Origin: Kalaharituber pfeilii
Lineage: Eukaryota > Ascomycota > Pezizomycetes > Pezizales > Pezizaceae
DNA length: 64,000 nucleotides
Assembly (NCBI GenBank): GCA_015179045.1
Contig: WHUZ01000010.1
Coordinates: 124,001 to 188,000, forward strand
Direction: 5' to 3'
In this document: piece after piece, positions 42,572 to 53,398 of the stretch
How positions within the stretch are numbered: position 1 is the stretch's first letter
How the letters are laid out: each line of letters starts with the position of its first letter
Position numbers and translations under genes: made by a program
Notes under the pieces: generated by a model
The model's database searches: none
What the model was told of the DNA's origin: nothing
Seen by the model: only the letters and a program-made list of their open reading frames with translations

Positions 42572-43996
42572 ATGGCAAAAGATCAAGAAGCGAAAATCCA
42601 GGAGGCTATTAAGGGCCTCAAAGATGGTAAGTTCAAGTCAGTTCGGAGAGCAGCAGACTTTTTAGGACTAGCTGAAGCTACAGTGAGAAATAGATATAAG
42701 GGGAAGACTACTACTCGTAAAGTTAGTCATGAGAGTCAGCAGCACCTAGATAAAGAGCAGGAGAAGGCAGTGGTAAGATATCTTGAGCGAATGGATGATA
42801 TGGGATTTCCTATTGAGATAGAAACTTTGAGAGAGATTGCTACTAGTTTAATAATTAAATGTAAGGGGGGTATTAAGCAAGATTTAGGTAAAAATTGGGT
42901 ACGCAGGTTTGTGAAAAGACACCCAAAGGTCAAGCAGAAGTTAGCAACAGCTCAGGAGCGCCAGCGGGCAGCAGCAAATAATCCGGAAGTGGTAAAAAGG
43001 TTTATTCAGGCAGCGCAAAAAGTGATAGCAAGGAATAAGATACCCACAGAGAATATATGGAATATGGATGAGAAAGGGTTTATGTTAGGAAGAGGAAGCA
43101 AATGCAAAGTGATTTGTAGAGCTGGGAGAAAGCATGTGCGAAAGAGGGTTGATGGAAACAGAGAAACAATTACAGATATTGAGACAATTAATGCAGCCGG
43201 TAAAGTATTACCTGCATATATTATATAAAAAGGAAAAACTCATGTAGCAGGATGGTATGCAGGTATAACTCCAGAAGATAAGGAAGCAAGATTTAACCAC
43301 TCACCTAAGGGATGGACAGATAATAAAATTGGTCAAGACTATTAGCAGAATCATTTTTACCCCCTAGCAATAAAATTGTCTAAAAAAACTCATCGTCTTG
43401 TATTGTTTCTAGATGGACATGCTTCTCATTGCTCTTGGGAATTTCTTTCATGGTGTTTGGAGCATGATATGTTAGTGTTTTGTCTTCCCCCACACTCAAC
43501 GCATCTTCTATAGCCTTTAGATGTTGGGTTATTTGCACCTCTACAACATGCCTGTAGTCAAGAGGTGGATACCTTTACTAGAGAGAATTTTGATATTATT
43601 AGAAAAGGAAATTTTTGGCCAATGCTTAAGACAGCTCGAGAGCGTGCCTTTACGGAGCAGAATATCAAGTCTGGATGGGCAGGGACTGGAATATATCCTA
43701 GCAAGTATGACCTCTCTCCAGTACGTCCAATATCCTCCCATAGTGTCTATACTCCTAGGACACCAAGAGCACTCAAAAGACGTACCATTCGCTTCATTCA
43801 ACGACTTCCAAATGCCTCTCAGTCAGAAATCAAAAAGTCATTTCTTAAACTCTCATCAGCAGCATTAGGAGCAATGACTGAGGTTGATATTGAGAGAGAT
43901 ATCAATATGAAACTCAAGACAAAGGACCAAAGACGTCTTCCAGTCATTGGGCCAATCACTGGAAAGGATATTATTGTAAAGTTCACGCTGCTATGA
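42572..43996 (+). pseudogene. Fot1/pogo-family transposase with three in-frame stops
   Basis: 474-codon frame without frameshifts but with stops at 43226 (TAA), 43343 (TAG) and 43511 (TAG). Residues 8-55 form the psq helix-turn-helix (KFKSVRRAADFLGLAEATVRN). Residues 60-130 form the CENP-B-type second HTH (EKAVVRYLERMDDMG, NWVRRFVKRHP). The DDE/DDD catalytic core follows: D in NMDEKGFMLGRG, D in VLFLDGHASH, and D in PLDVGLFAPLQ just after the third stop, where the family normally has Gln (CAG to TAG). All three acidic residues remain. Likely inactive by recent nonsense mutation; stop readthrough is not suggested by anything seen. Confidence 0.88.
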
Positions 43997-44276
43997 CAGG
44001 AATAATACTGCATTCAATAGCAACTATCCGTGTTCCACATAATGATGATAAAAAACAGAATGAGAAGTCAATCCATACATATACCCGCACACTGGCTGAA
44101 GGCCGCTCCCCACAGTCCTCCCTACAGTTCTCCATATCGGTCCAACCATCCCTCCGTCGCACTCACAAACCATCCGACGGCACAACAATTCCTCCGACCC
44201 GCATAAGCCTCATGCATGGGCGAGGGGCTAGATTAACGTTTCTCCAACAATTATCAGGCTCAAGAAGCAGCTAGAG

Positions 44277-44591
44277 ATGGAAGAGCAAAAGAAGCAAAAA
44301 CCGAAAAAAAAAAGAACATCCAAGCCGAAGTCACAGCAACCACAGGCCAAAAACAAGCGTCAACCATCCCAACGTACTCGCAAACAAGCTAGAATTGCTT
44401 CAGAGTCACCAGAAGCCTGGTCTGATACAGATGACTCTGAAACATCTGATGCTGCCTCAGATACCACTTTGGATACTATAGTTGTTCAGACACCACTTCC
44501 GCCCACAAGACGCCAGCTCTTTCCTACTTCGCACCCATCATCTAGACCCACAAGAGCATCTACCACAATGGCTGCGAGACTTAGGAAATGA
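44277..44591 (+). CDS. Lys-rich downstream frame of the pogo element
   Basis: 104 codons from ATG at 44277: MEEQKKQKPKKKRTSKPKSQ, then a Ser/Asp-rich acidic stretch and RPTRASTTMAARLRK. It resembles the charged C-terminal tail of Fot1-like transposases more than an independent gene, so it may be the original end of the transposase displaced by decay. Confidence 0.35.
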   Translation: MEEQKKQKPKKKRTSKPKSQQPQAKNKRQPSQRTRKQARIASESPEAWSDTDDSETSDAASDTTLDTIVVQTPLPPTRRQLFPTSHPSSRPTRASTTMAARLRK

Positions 44592-45317
44592 TTCTGCAAA
44601 AGTTAGACCTTCAAGTGTCTGTCCTTCCCAAATAGGTATGTTACCAAAATCACCCCACCTGAAAAATTTCTGTGTGCTTAAACGAGGTCTGAAATAGGTT
44701 TCTACATGTATCTAGACGCATTTATTTAATTTGAAGTCAATTGAACAAGTCGTTGAATTTTGACAAGTCATTTATTAGTCACCCGAAAATGCGCAATATA
44801 CCGGTTATGCGCAATATCCCGGTAGAACACAGTAGTAGTTCTACATTATCACTCGACTCAGTTACGCTGCATATACAACTCATACCAGCTCACTCGGCAG
44901 CCGAGTAGTAGTGGTACATTATCACACCGACTCAGTTACGCTGTACCTATAACTCATACCGACTCAGTCATGCCATATATTCAACTCATACCGGCTCACT
45001 CGGCAGCCAAGTCGGGTACATTTTCCGGCATGACAAACCGACCCGAAAACCGACTCACTCAGAAAAACCAACTCACAACTTACACCGAGTGCGAATGCTA
45101 TGTGATATGATGTGATGTGATGATTATTGTGGTAGGCACTTGGCTATGTACTTAGGTCTAGGGTAGGCTGCATGGATCTATGTGGGCCAAGGTAGCTGCG
45201 TTGGCATGGTTACTAGTCTACTTAGACGAACTTTGCGCCCCATTTGCAGGAGGGGTGCTTAGATTCAAATTAGCTAACAAAAAAATACATAAGAATCAAG
45301 ACCCTCGCTGCGCTCAA

Positions 45318-46402
45318 TTTGTTATTATTTAATGTCCCCGACGGTGCCTGGCTATTGCACTTTTTCCGGGACTGTATGCGATATAAGACTTACATAGGAA
45401 ACGGGGTTACCCCCTCTAGGAAAGAAAAGCAGGAACAAAAACAAAAAAAGAGAGAAATGAATCCCACCAGCAATCCTTCCATCGTCCCCTTCCTCCTCTT
45501 CCACCCATCTACCCTCGGCCCTGCTTCCCAAAGTTGGCAGGCCGAATCCGCTCTGCTGCCCTCATGCAGAAATTCTGTGTCCTAAGCCACTCTTCTTTCC
45601 CAAACCAGATATCAAAACCTGTAGGTACTACCCGCCCATTCCTACGCGTCCCATAGAGGCCTTCTTCTAGCCTCTCCCTCTTGAGCTTCCTGCATTTCCG
45701 CATGATATGGTCTCTCATCGCCGGCTTGTCCTTCCCACAGAGCGGGCATGCTATCCTCTTGCGAGAGATTGCCATAAACGCTCTCACTCCTTTGTTAGTC
45801 CAGTGCCGCAGCCCTAGACCCCATGCCTCTGCTCCCAAGTCCTTCGTAAACTCTGCTCTATCCCGTGCCCTGACTTCTGCCACCGTAAGTTGGCCGGGTA
45901 TCCCCTGCATCCTCCATCCTGGTTCTACTACTGCCCTCTTGGCCTTTTTGTCTGCTCTCTCGTTCCCAGCAATCCTCAAATGTGCCGGAATCCAGATTAT
46001 ATATCCCTCTATACCTTTATTCGCCAACCTGCCACTCATCCTGAGAAGTTCATGCTCTAACCTTGAGCGCGCTTTATACTGTCCGTCCAACGCTGTCCGT
46101 ACCACATACTGTGAGTCTGTTAGAATGTACATTTTTCCTTTTCCAAAGCCTCTATCAGCTTGCAAGAGCGCCACCCGGCATGCCTCCAGGACCGCAGCTA
46201 GCTCAGCTACGTCATTGTCATATGTACCCGGTAATGCTACCCTGTACGCCTCATATCTGTTTGACTCTTGCTCCCTCACACCCCCATATGCTCCTGATGT
46301 CGGTCTGCGGACTCTGACTGCTGCGGCCCCTACCCCGGCCTCTGAGCGGTTCCCATCTGTATACCATACCTGTGCTCCACTCCAAATCTGCTCTTCTTCC
46401 TC
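45318..46402 (-). mobile_element. LINE RNase H fragment of a third family
   Basis: Minus strand encodes RNase H (WYTDGNRSEAG, NDVAELAAVLEACR, YILTDSQYVV, AHLRIAGNERADKKAK) and a Cys motif CPLCGKDKPAMRDHIMRKCR, ending ANFGKQGRG stop near 45.51 kb. The 3' part lacks tails A and B and ends attaaataataacaaat. It interrupts the inverted subterminal block: the uninterrupted copy at about 40.84 kb reads gaaagccgagcgcag, while here gaaagccgag and gagcgcag flank the insert (3 bp gag shared). The frame is open for 256 codons. Confidence 0.7.
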
Positions 46403-47693
46403 GGCTTTCGCAGCCTAGAGGGTCTTGGCATGAGACTATCTGTAACGGAGGTAGTAAACGCAGAGATTACCGTCCGCCAGGCCAAAAAGACACTTGACTA
46501 GTGACGCTCGCTAATTCTCTATGTAGCTCATATAGCCATTGTGCGACTGCGACGCATTTGCATTGCATTTTTCGCATTTCCTTCATAATATCAATCTCCG
46601 TGGTGTTGAGGTTAGCATCGCGGTAATTCGGGGATCATTACGTGCCCGCGGGCACGTACAAAGCGTCGGGTGTCAGCATCGAAACCCGATTTGGGTGTCG
46701 GGGCTTAGGTTGGGGGGCTACACCCGTAGAAGTATCGTTTCACACCTTTTGAGGTGTAAAGTTAAGCAAATGTGAAGCCTGTTATAGGTGTCGCCCCGGA
46801 TGCAGTATTCACCTGTGCATAATGCCATCCAGGGCGACACCCACAACAGGCGTCCCGATGATACCTCAAGAAAGGGTAGCAATTGACACCCACATCAAGC
46901 GTCGCAAGAGAGGATAAGTTGCAACACCAATAACAGGTATCAGCAGTGATACCTCAAGAAAGGATAATGGGTGCTACACCTACAACAAGTGTCACCGCGA
47001 TACCTCCAGAAAGGTTCTCAAGACACCTAATGAAACCTTTCCGAAGCATTCCATATAAAGCCTTACAAAGGGATTGAATATACCACTAGAGAGAAACCTC
47101 ACATAGGCTTAAACACAAACCTCACAAAGGTTTACCTAACTACGCCCAATTAAGGTTTACAGTGAGAGTCTACTAGTATGACATTGATTCCGGAATTAGG
47201 TGTACCAGGATACCTAAAAATGGGATCAATTTGGAAGCAACAAAAAGAAATACATAGAACACCTAGTAAAAGTGTAAAATGGAACACCCAACTTGAAAGG
47301 CGGGCTAATGAGTATACGACGCCAGAAAAAAGGATTATCTTTGCAATGCATGTGAAACCGATAAAAAGGGTAAAGAAACACCACAATGAGGAATCACTGT
47401 CCAATCTCAAGACAGAGAGACGACTCGCGGGTAATATACAAATTAAAGTGGTTGATGATAGAAAAAAAAACAAAAAGTATTATTGCCATAGTGTTCCGGA
47501 AGTGAAATGCAACGATTTATAAAGCAATGCTCTGTATGAGAAAGAAAGATATGCGCAAGGAAAGATGACATTAGATAGAGACAAGAAGCAAATGGTATTA
47601 GAAGCGGGGAGGACATTCCATCGCCCTCCTGTATGCAAGCTGTACTTTGGCAGTAGATATCTGTACCTGATTGGCTTTTTTCTCTTTAGCCTC

Positions 47694-47940
47694 CTAGACC
47701 TGAGAATCGGCATCGGCTTTACGGTTGGTCGGTCTGGTTTGGCGAGGAGTCCGTCGAGGTCTGGTGGCCACTGCATCGCCATTAGGCTGTGATTCGCCTT
47801 CGAAAGCCTGACTACTGGGACCCCCCTGGTTTTCGTTAGAGGTAGGTGTAATACTTGCAGGAGTATCAGTAGTTTTGGATTTTTTGGCCGGGGGGGCCGC
47901 CTTGCGAGCTCTACCTCTACGTTTCTGAAAATGTATAATA
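47694..47940 (-). pseudogene. Basic, Pro/Thr-rich frame in the CACTA-like element
   Basis: Minus strand encodes KRRGRARKAAPPAKKSKTTD, PTSNENQGGPSSQAFEG and RRTPRQTRPTNRKADADSQ. Low-complexity basic protein, maybe the second gene product or a transposase N-terminus of the element. Convergent with the transposase fragment at 48.1 kb. No recognised domain. Confidence 0.3.
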
Positions 47941-48098
47941 ATTAGCAAAGGTAGTGCAAAAAGAGAAAGGGTAGATATACAGGTGGATTGTGAATAGCAG
48001 GAAGGTCCGGTGAGGGTGGAGTGGCCGAGGAATTTGTCTCCGCAGGCCCCGAGGGTTGAGGAGATCTGGAGGGAATAGAAAGGATTTGACTGGTAGAA

Positions 48099-49225
48099 GT
48101 GGAATCGAGGGTTAACCCTAAGAAATACTACCATGCATACCTAGGGCTTGTTCGAGCCATCCATTTCTGTCGCTTGGATGAAATCACAAAGGCCGATCTG
48201 CAGCTCACTGAAAAGCTTCTTTTTGCTTTCATCCAACATTATGAAACCGAATATTATCAAAAGAAATGGGAACGTTTATCTGCTGCTCGCTCAACCTTCC
48301 ATATGTTAGCTCATGTCAGCCAATGTATCCGCTGGGCTGGTCCCATGAACGTCTACTCTCAGTGGACCATGGAAAGGTTTTGTGGTGCGATTGCACGAAC
48401 TACCACAAGCAAAGTTCAAACCAACCGTAATATGTCTATTAATTTACACAACCAGGAGATCAAGAACCACATTCGCTATCTCATTTATTGGGACGAAATC
48501 GACGAAGCTGAATTTAGCAAAGGTGATGAAGAAGACCCCGATGACGGACCCCAAATAGGTAAATCCAAGTTGTGGAAGGTATGTGTCAATAGACTTAAAC
48601 GCTCAAAAAACCCAGAAAGCTACAAGGCCCCTCGACTCTCGAAGCACCTCCATGATGAAGAGGTCCTTAGATTAAGACTTATAGGCCCATCCAAGTCGAC
48701 CCAGCTCTCACGTGGAGAACTCATCAAGCTCAAGAAACATTTTACCTCTTATCCACAAACGGTAGATCGTTCCGACAGCGATGGATCCGACGATTTTGAG
48801 AACACTGCTACCCAGGGTGAAGGTACAATAAACATCCGTAAAATTGGCAGGAATGTTCTCAGTTGGTACGGATGCACAACTGCACAAGGTCAGGTAATCC
48901 GACCACCCCCACCAAGATTACACGTCAACACACTCGAGATGCATCATATGTTACATATACCAATGATTATGAAGTATATGCTTGTGGACGAGTCATCAAG
49001 GTAATAACCTTACGGTTTGCGGGGTCTATACATGCCCTCGCATATATTCAAAACCTCAACCTTGACCACGAACAACTTGCGCTCGCCTCCCTCAAGAAAG
49101 GTCATGCATCGAAAGGTGATTCATGCTTTATAAAACTTACCCAGCTCCAGGAGCTCATTGGCTTATTGAATAAGAATGGCCGAACATATATTGTTCGTCG
49201 ACGCACGGCGTACTTTCCGAAATAA
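48099..49225 (+). pseudogene. C-terminal part of a CACTA/Plavaka-type transposase
   Basis: Frame 48099-49004 contains LLFAFIQHYETEYYQ, MLAHVSQCIRWAGPMNVYSQ and WTMERFCGAIARTT. This is the block near the C-terminus of TNP2-like transposases (H...I...GP..YxQWTMER). After RPPPPR near 48.92 kb the sequence shifts frame (TRDASYVTYTNDYEVYACGR...) and runs to a stop at 49225. The catalytic N-terminal half is absent, so this is an internally deleted copy. Confidence 0.65.
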
Positions 49226-50015
49226 CCAACGCACTCACTACTCTTATCCCATTTCTCTACCAAAGCCGTATATCACTTTTTCACAAATGGGCAAAAACAA
49301 AAACATGTATATATATAGATAGCACCATCAATATAATATACAAATCCCAAGTTCTATTTCTCTTCACTATGATATTATGGCTCGTTTCTCCTTGTGTAAT
49401 TCACGCATGCACCTCCGACTTATTATTCAACAATTCCTCTGACACCTTTATTGGTATTACTTGATTTTGGCAAAAGAGTGCGAAGCCTATGACAGGTGTT
49501 TGTTCTGCCTGATCTATTGCATATGATCACTAAACACCTCGATAAAGTGTTCATTGGATATCTAGGTACTGCCTATTGCATTTTGCAGATGACACCTTCC
49601 TACAGGTTTCGCTGTGAACCACTCTATGCTTTTTCTGGGTTTCCCTGTAGACACCTCTCATCGGTGTCTTCACATACTCCTTATTCAGGTGTCAATCAAC
49701 TCTGCTATACCCGCAACACCTCTTAGAAGCTTCTGCGCTTTCGCAATTTGTATGAGAAACCCAAAACGGGTGTAAACCCGATTTGCCTGACCTGCACGAA
49801 CTCCTTTAAAGGTGTCCCTTGACACCGCCGAGCCTACTATACACCCTTTTCCGGTGTTTCCGACACCAAAAACGGGTGTAAACCTCTACTCTACACCTAA
49901 ACCTTGAACCACCGTGAGGGCCCGTGCGTGATACACGCGCACTGGCGCTGAGAGGTTTGCCAAGACTGAACTAGCGCGCGTTTGTTTTCTTGCTCTTATG
50001 TGAGTTAATACGGTA

Positions 50016-50839
50016 GGTAAGTATCTAGTTTATACGACTGCGATGCCGCTGCTCCCCCTCAGCTGTCATATATCGCCTACCTCACATATGCCCATGGCTT
50101 CCTCGACCGTCTACTGTAGGGTACGGTTACGGTGAACCCGTAACAGTGTGATATTTTAGTTTCTCAACTTGTACACTCCTCACTACTACCAATCTCATTT
50201 TTCCCCACAGTAAAATATAATGTAACAAAAATTAATGAACAAAACAAGGAAACTACAAAATCCAAGCGGGAATAAGGATCCCCTCACTAGCTTCAATCTA
50301 AGCTGAAAACTTCTCTTTTCATCACCCTGTAGTAGACTTACAATTCTCTCACAATGTTATCCCCTCTTTCCTACTTCTCATTCCCACCTCCCACTTCCCG
50401 CATTTTATACATCCTTATTAAGTATGTAACTCCACCTTAAAATCTTGGCACTCCATCCACCACCGGTCTCGCATTATCCTCAAAAAGAGAATTCCAGACT
50501 TCTCTTGCTCAATATCCTCACATATGTGGGTCACATCCATGTATGGCATCGTATCTCACCCATCAAGATAGGATCAAGATGAGACTAACTATATTATATA
50601 AAATACAAATATTTATACTATATCTATACTAATCACATCCATCATATTACAAATTCTCTCCTTTAGGAACGCCGGATCCGGTACTACGAACCTAATCCTG
50701 TAGGGCGCGAAGTAGTCTGTTCACTCTCTCTTCGGTGGCCTCCATGTTTTCTTTGACCTTCTTCTGTGTTGTATATTCGAGCCTGCCATAAACCCTTCCC
50801 CGCGATCTCGCCTCCATTCTTTTTGTTAGAGATCTACAG
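50016..50839. other. AT-rich spacer, no gene recognised
   Basis: No recognisable exon, repeat or insertion between the end of the TIR unit and the sequence left of the old LINE. Confidence 0.4.
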
Positions 50840-51172
50840 TAATGTCGGAGTGTCGGAGGTGTCGGATATCAGAGAGGTCCGTGATAAAGGGTGGTAAGGG
50901 CCCGAGAGCAACCTCATGCTCTATGTATATAGGTGTATTACTTTGGCTACTCTCTCTACGAAGGAAAAACAATCATCTCTTTCTACCCAAAGCTCAACAC
51001 TTTTGCTGTGTCTTGCCTCTCTGTGGTTCTTCGGGTACCAACTTGATGGTCTGGCTAGCCCCTTCTCTGCGGATGCCGTGCTGTATGTTCCAGGTACTAG
51101 CATGGGCTACTTGTCAGTATTCGCTGCTGGTGCCATAGGCACTGCAGATTGGGGTGTGGCTGACTTCATTGG

Positions 51173-51477
51173 TCATTTCGTGGTTTTTCCCTTCCTCTTG
51201 GGGCCTGTAGATATCTTCCTGGTGCTGCAGGGTTTCGCCCCTTCCATGTTGATTTCTTTTGCCTTAGCTGATTCCAGCTTGTGTTCGCGCTGAACAGGTA
51301 TAGTATCACTGGAGTTCTGGGGACTCGGCACTGTCGATGGGTCCATCTCATCTGGAGGGCTTCTTGTGGGGGGCCTATTTAGTTTGACGTTTGAGTATTC
51401 TACCCCTTCCATCCTCTTGGTGTTGTCTGAGAGGGCCGGTGGTGGAGACTCCCGAAGTGCGTGTGTGAGGGTAATTT
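51173..51477 (-). pseudogene. Possible ORF1-like fragment
   Basis: Minus-strand frame with RPPTRSPPDEMDPSTVPSPQ and a Lys-rich end (ISTGPKRKGKTTK). The Pro/Ser-rich basic composition resembles the LINE ORF1 linkers, but the conserved C-terminal domain is missing. The 3' end of the old LINE inserted just to its right. Confidence 0.3.
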
Positions 51478-51676
51478 CTTTTTGTTTTAATATCATTACT
51501 CGCGTGCCGCCCTGAGGGCTATGGCGAGGTTATACATACCTAGGAGATAAATGAATAGAGAATAAAAGATGACGATAATGATAGAGAACACAATAGCAAT
51601 GCTATAGAAGATGAGAAAAATAAATAGCCTTTCACTTTTCCAAGTGTTCCAACACTTTCGCAACTGACCCCACGTC

Positions 51677-52612
51677 CACATAGACGATGTCACGGACGAG
51701 GGGTGTGTACCAGTATACACAGACGGGAGCATGAGGGGGGAGAAGGCGGGAGCGGGAATTTCCTGGGGGGCAGATCGACGTCAGTATATTTGGGGGAAGA
51801 CGCTACAGTGAATGATGCGGAGTTGATTGCGATTAGTGAGGCGATAGAGAGAGTGGAAGGGGAGTTGCTGATCATAACTGACTCAAGATATGCCATCCGG
51901 AGGATGACGGCGGCCTCAAGGGGGATCTTGCTCACGACGGGGCGACGAGGCGGCTCAGAGAAGCGTGGGAAAAGAGAATCCTGAGGGGAGACTGGGACAT
52001 GGCGGCGCTATGGGTGAAGGCGCATAAGGGGATTCCCGGCAACAAGATGGCAGACAAGGCAGCGAGCACGGGCACCGCCTTGCAATACAAACCGGAGATG
52101 GTAACGGAGGCCGGACAGAGACAAAAGGGGAGGAGAGAGAGAGCCGAGGAGAGGAACCGGCTGGGATTGACATACAAACCGCTAGATAGGCTCGGCAATA
52201 GGATAGGACGATTGGCGGGCCTCCTGGGGGTAAGGGGCTGAGGGCCTGGAGGTGGCACATAGGCGAAGGGGATGGCCCCGAATGCAGGTGGTGTGGAGAG
52301 AAGGAAGAGACTACGAGACATCTACTAGAGGAGTGCAGAGTGTGGAGGCGGCGGTGGCCAGGAGGGGAGGAGCATGTCAGGCGGCCCCCCCGGGGAAAGG
52401 AGGGGGAGAGGGACTCGTTGAGTGAGATGATAGACATGCTCGGGGAGTGAGCCGAGAATCCGGAGATATTTTCTAATGTAAGAGCTGGGACTAAGCGGGT
52501 GAAGATTATCTTACTTTTGCTACTTTTCTTTCCTTTTCATGTATCTAGGACATCGCCATAGCCCATAGGGCGGCAAGCGATTAATGATATTAAAAAAAAA
52601 AAAAAAAAAAAA
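51677..52612 (+). mobile_element. 5'-truncated LINE, tail B (RNase H end), nested
   Basis: Duplication actgaccccacgtc, 14 bp (51663-51676, 52613-52626). Encodes RNase H from YTDGSMRGE through VNDAELIAISEA, TDSRYAI and VKAHKGIPGNKMADKAAS to CRWCGEKEETTRHLLEECR, a stop near 52449, then 3' UTR and tail B. Closely related to the 34.2-36.1 kb LINE; two frameshifts. Confidence 0.88.
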
Positions 52613-52737
52613 ACTGACCCCACGTCGTCCTTCGGTGGTCTCATCAAGTGTTCCCTTCCCCCCTTGCCATACTCTGTCCTTTTATACCCGGCAATTATCC
52701 AATGGGTGCGTGGTGGTTTCCTCCCGCTCGCCGCACC

Positions 52738-52793
52738 TCGCCATAGCCCCTAGGGCGGCAAGCGAGTAATGATATAAAAAAAAAAAAAAAAAA
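52738..52793 (+). mobile_element. Tail-B micro-insertion, 56 bp, nested
   Basis: Duplication tcccgctcgccgcacc, 16 bp, the longest in the window (52722-52737, 52794-52809). Starts one base before CGCC of the hairpin. Confidence 0.9.
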
Positions 52794-53156
52794 TCCCGCT
52801 CGCCGCACCACCGGCACTCTTGTCCGTCCCCTTTGCCTATGCTGTACCGCCACGTGTGTAGACCCTTGCCCCTAGGAGCCCTGCCAGGGTGGCCATGTGT
52901 GTGCCCAAGAGTTGTAGGGTCTGTAGTTCAGCTGCAAGCGGTTCCTCTCATCGGCTCTTCTTGCTTTCGCGAGCTGTCGGAGTCCAGGTTCGGTGACCCG
53001 TTCATCGTGGTATTGGAGGTGCGTTTCCAATTTAGCCGCCTTGTCCGCTTCCGCGTTGCCGCTTAGGCCCTTGTGGCCTTTCACCCACATCACAGCCACG
53101 TCAAGGTCTCCACGTGCTATCCTGTCCACCAGGCCATTCTTAATGCGTTTGTGGCG

Positions 53157-53211
53157 ACCTGGCATGGCGAACAGCTGCACGCGGGGTCATGTGATAAAAA
53201 AAAAAAAAAAA
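53157..53211 (+). mobile_element. Tail-A micro-insertion, 55 bp, nested
   Basis: Duplication atgcgtttgtggcg, 14 bp (53143-53156, 53212-53225). Begins acctggcatggcgaac, one base before the hairpin stem, ends in poly(A). Confidence 0.9.
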
Positions 53212-53398
53212 ATGCGTTTGTGGCGCCGTCTGGAGTCGAGTAGCCCTGTGCCGTCTTTACCATCTTGCCCATCGCCACCTTCGACTCGGTAATGATTAGG
53301 ATCTGGGGTTTCTCTGATTCGAGAGATATAGCGATTGCTAGCAGTTCCGCATTGTTTACGGTGGCTTTGGTCCCCAGGTACGTTGAGGTTCTGGCTGA

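Larger units (their letters stand above)
42415..44832 (+). mobile_element. Fot1/pogo-type DNA transposon, 2418 bp
   Basis: Ends ctatgttctaccgggatatt and, inverted, ctgtgttctaccgggatatt, with TA duplicated on both sides (42413-42414, 44833-44834). Each end carries two tandem copies of accggg/tatattgcgca, a likely transposase binding site in duplicate. It encodes a pogo transposase relic (42572-43996) and a downstream frame (44277-44591). Nested in the 9.36 kb TIR unit. Confidence 0.9.
46596..49916. mobile_element. Internally deleted CACTA/Plavaka-like DNA transposon
   Basis: Imperfect terminal repeats ctccgtggtgttgaggtt at the left and, inverted, cacggtggttcaaggttt at the right. Both subterminal zones (46680-47010, 49490-49900) are packed with ggtgtc/gacacc motifs in both orientations, as in CACTA elements. 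The interior holds the C-terminal part of a TNP2-like transposase and other frames. Boundaries are approximate because the terminal repeats are weak. Confidence 0.5.
40658..50013. mobile_element. 9.36 kb TA-flanked terminal-inverted-repeat element (composite)
   Basis: The left end ccgtattaactcacataaga, continuing through gcaagaaaacaaacgcgcgc and tagttcggtcttggca, is repeated in inverted orientation ending at 50013. About 55 of 56 positions match. TA flanks both ends (40656-40657, 50014-50015). A subterminal block at 40804-40870 (ctcatgccaagaccctctag ... gagggtcttgattcttatg) is also inverted on the right, where it is split between 46401-46435 and 45290-45317 by a LINE fragment. The right arm is further split by a CACTA-like insertion. 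Inside are a helicase remnant, a minisatellite and a pogo element. TA duplication points to an IS630/Tc1/pogo-type transposase, but none encoded by this unit itself is clearly recognisable. Confidence 0.72.

Noticed and set aside
43226..43513. Stop-codon reassignment or RIP as the explanation for the three pogo stops
   Set aside because: Host genes here use standard stops, and only one of the three stops fits a simple C-to-T change of the expected codon.
40658..50013. Starship-type giant element or captain tyrosine recombinase
   Set aside because: No DUF3435 recombinase motif was recognised and the unit has TIRs with TA flanks, unlike Starships.
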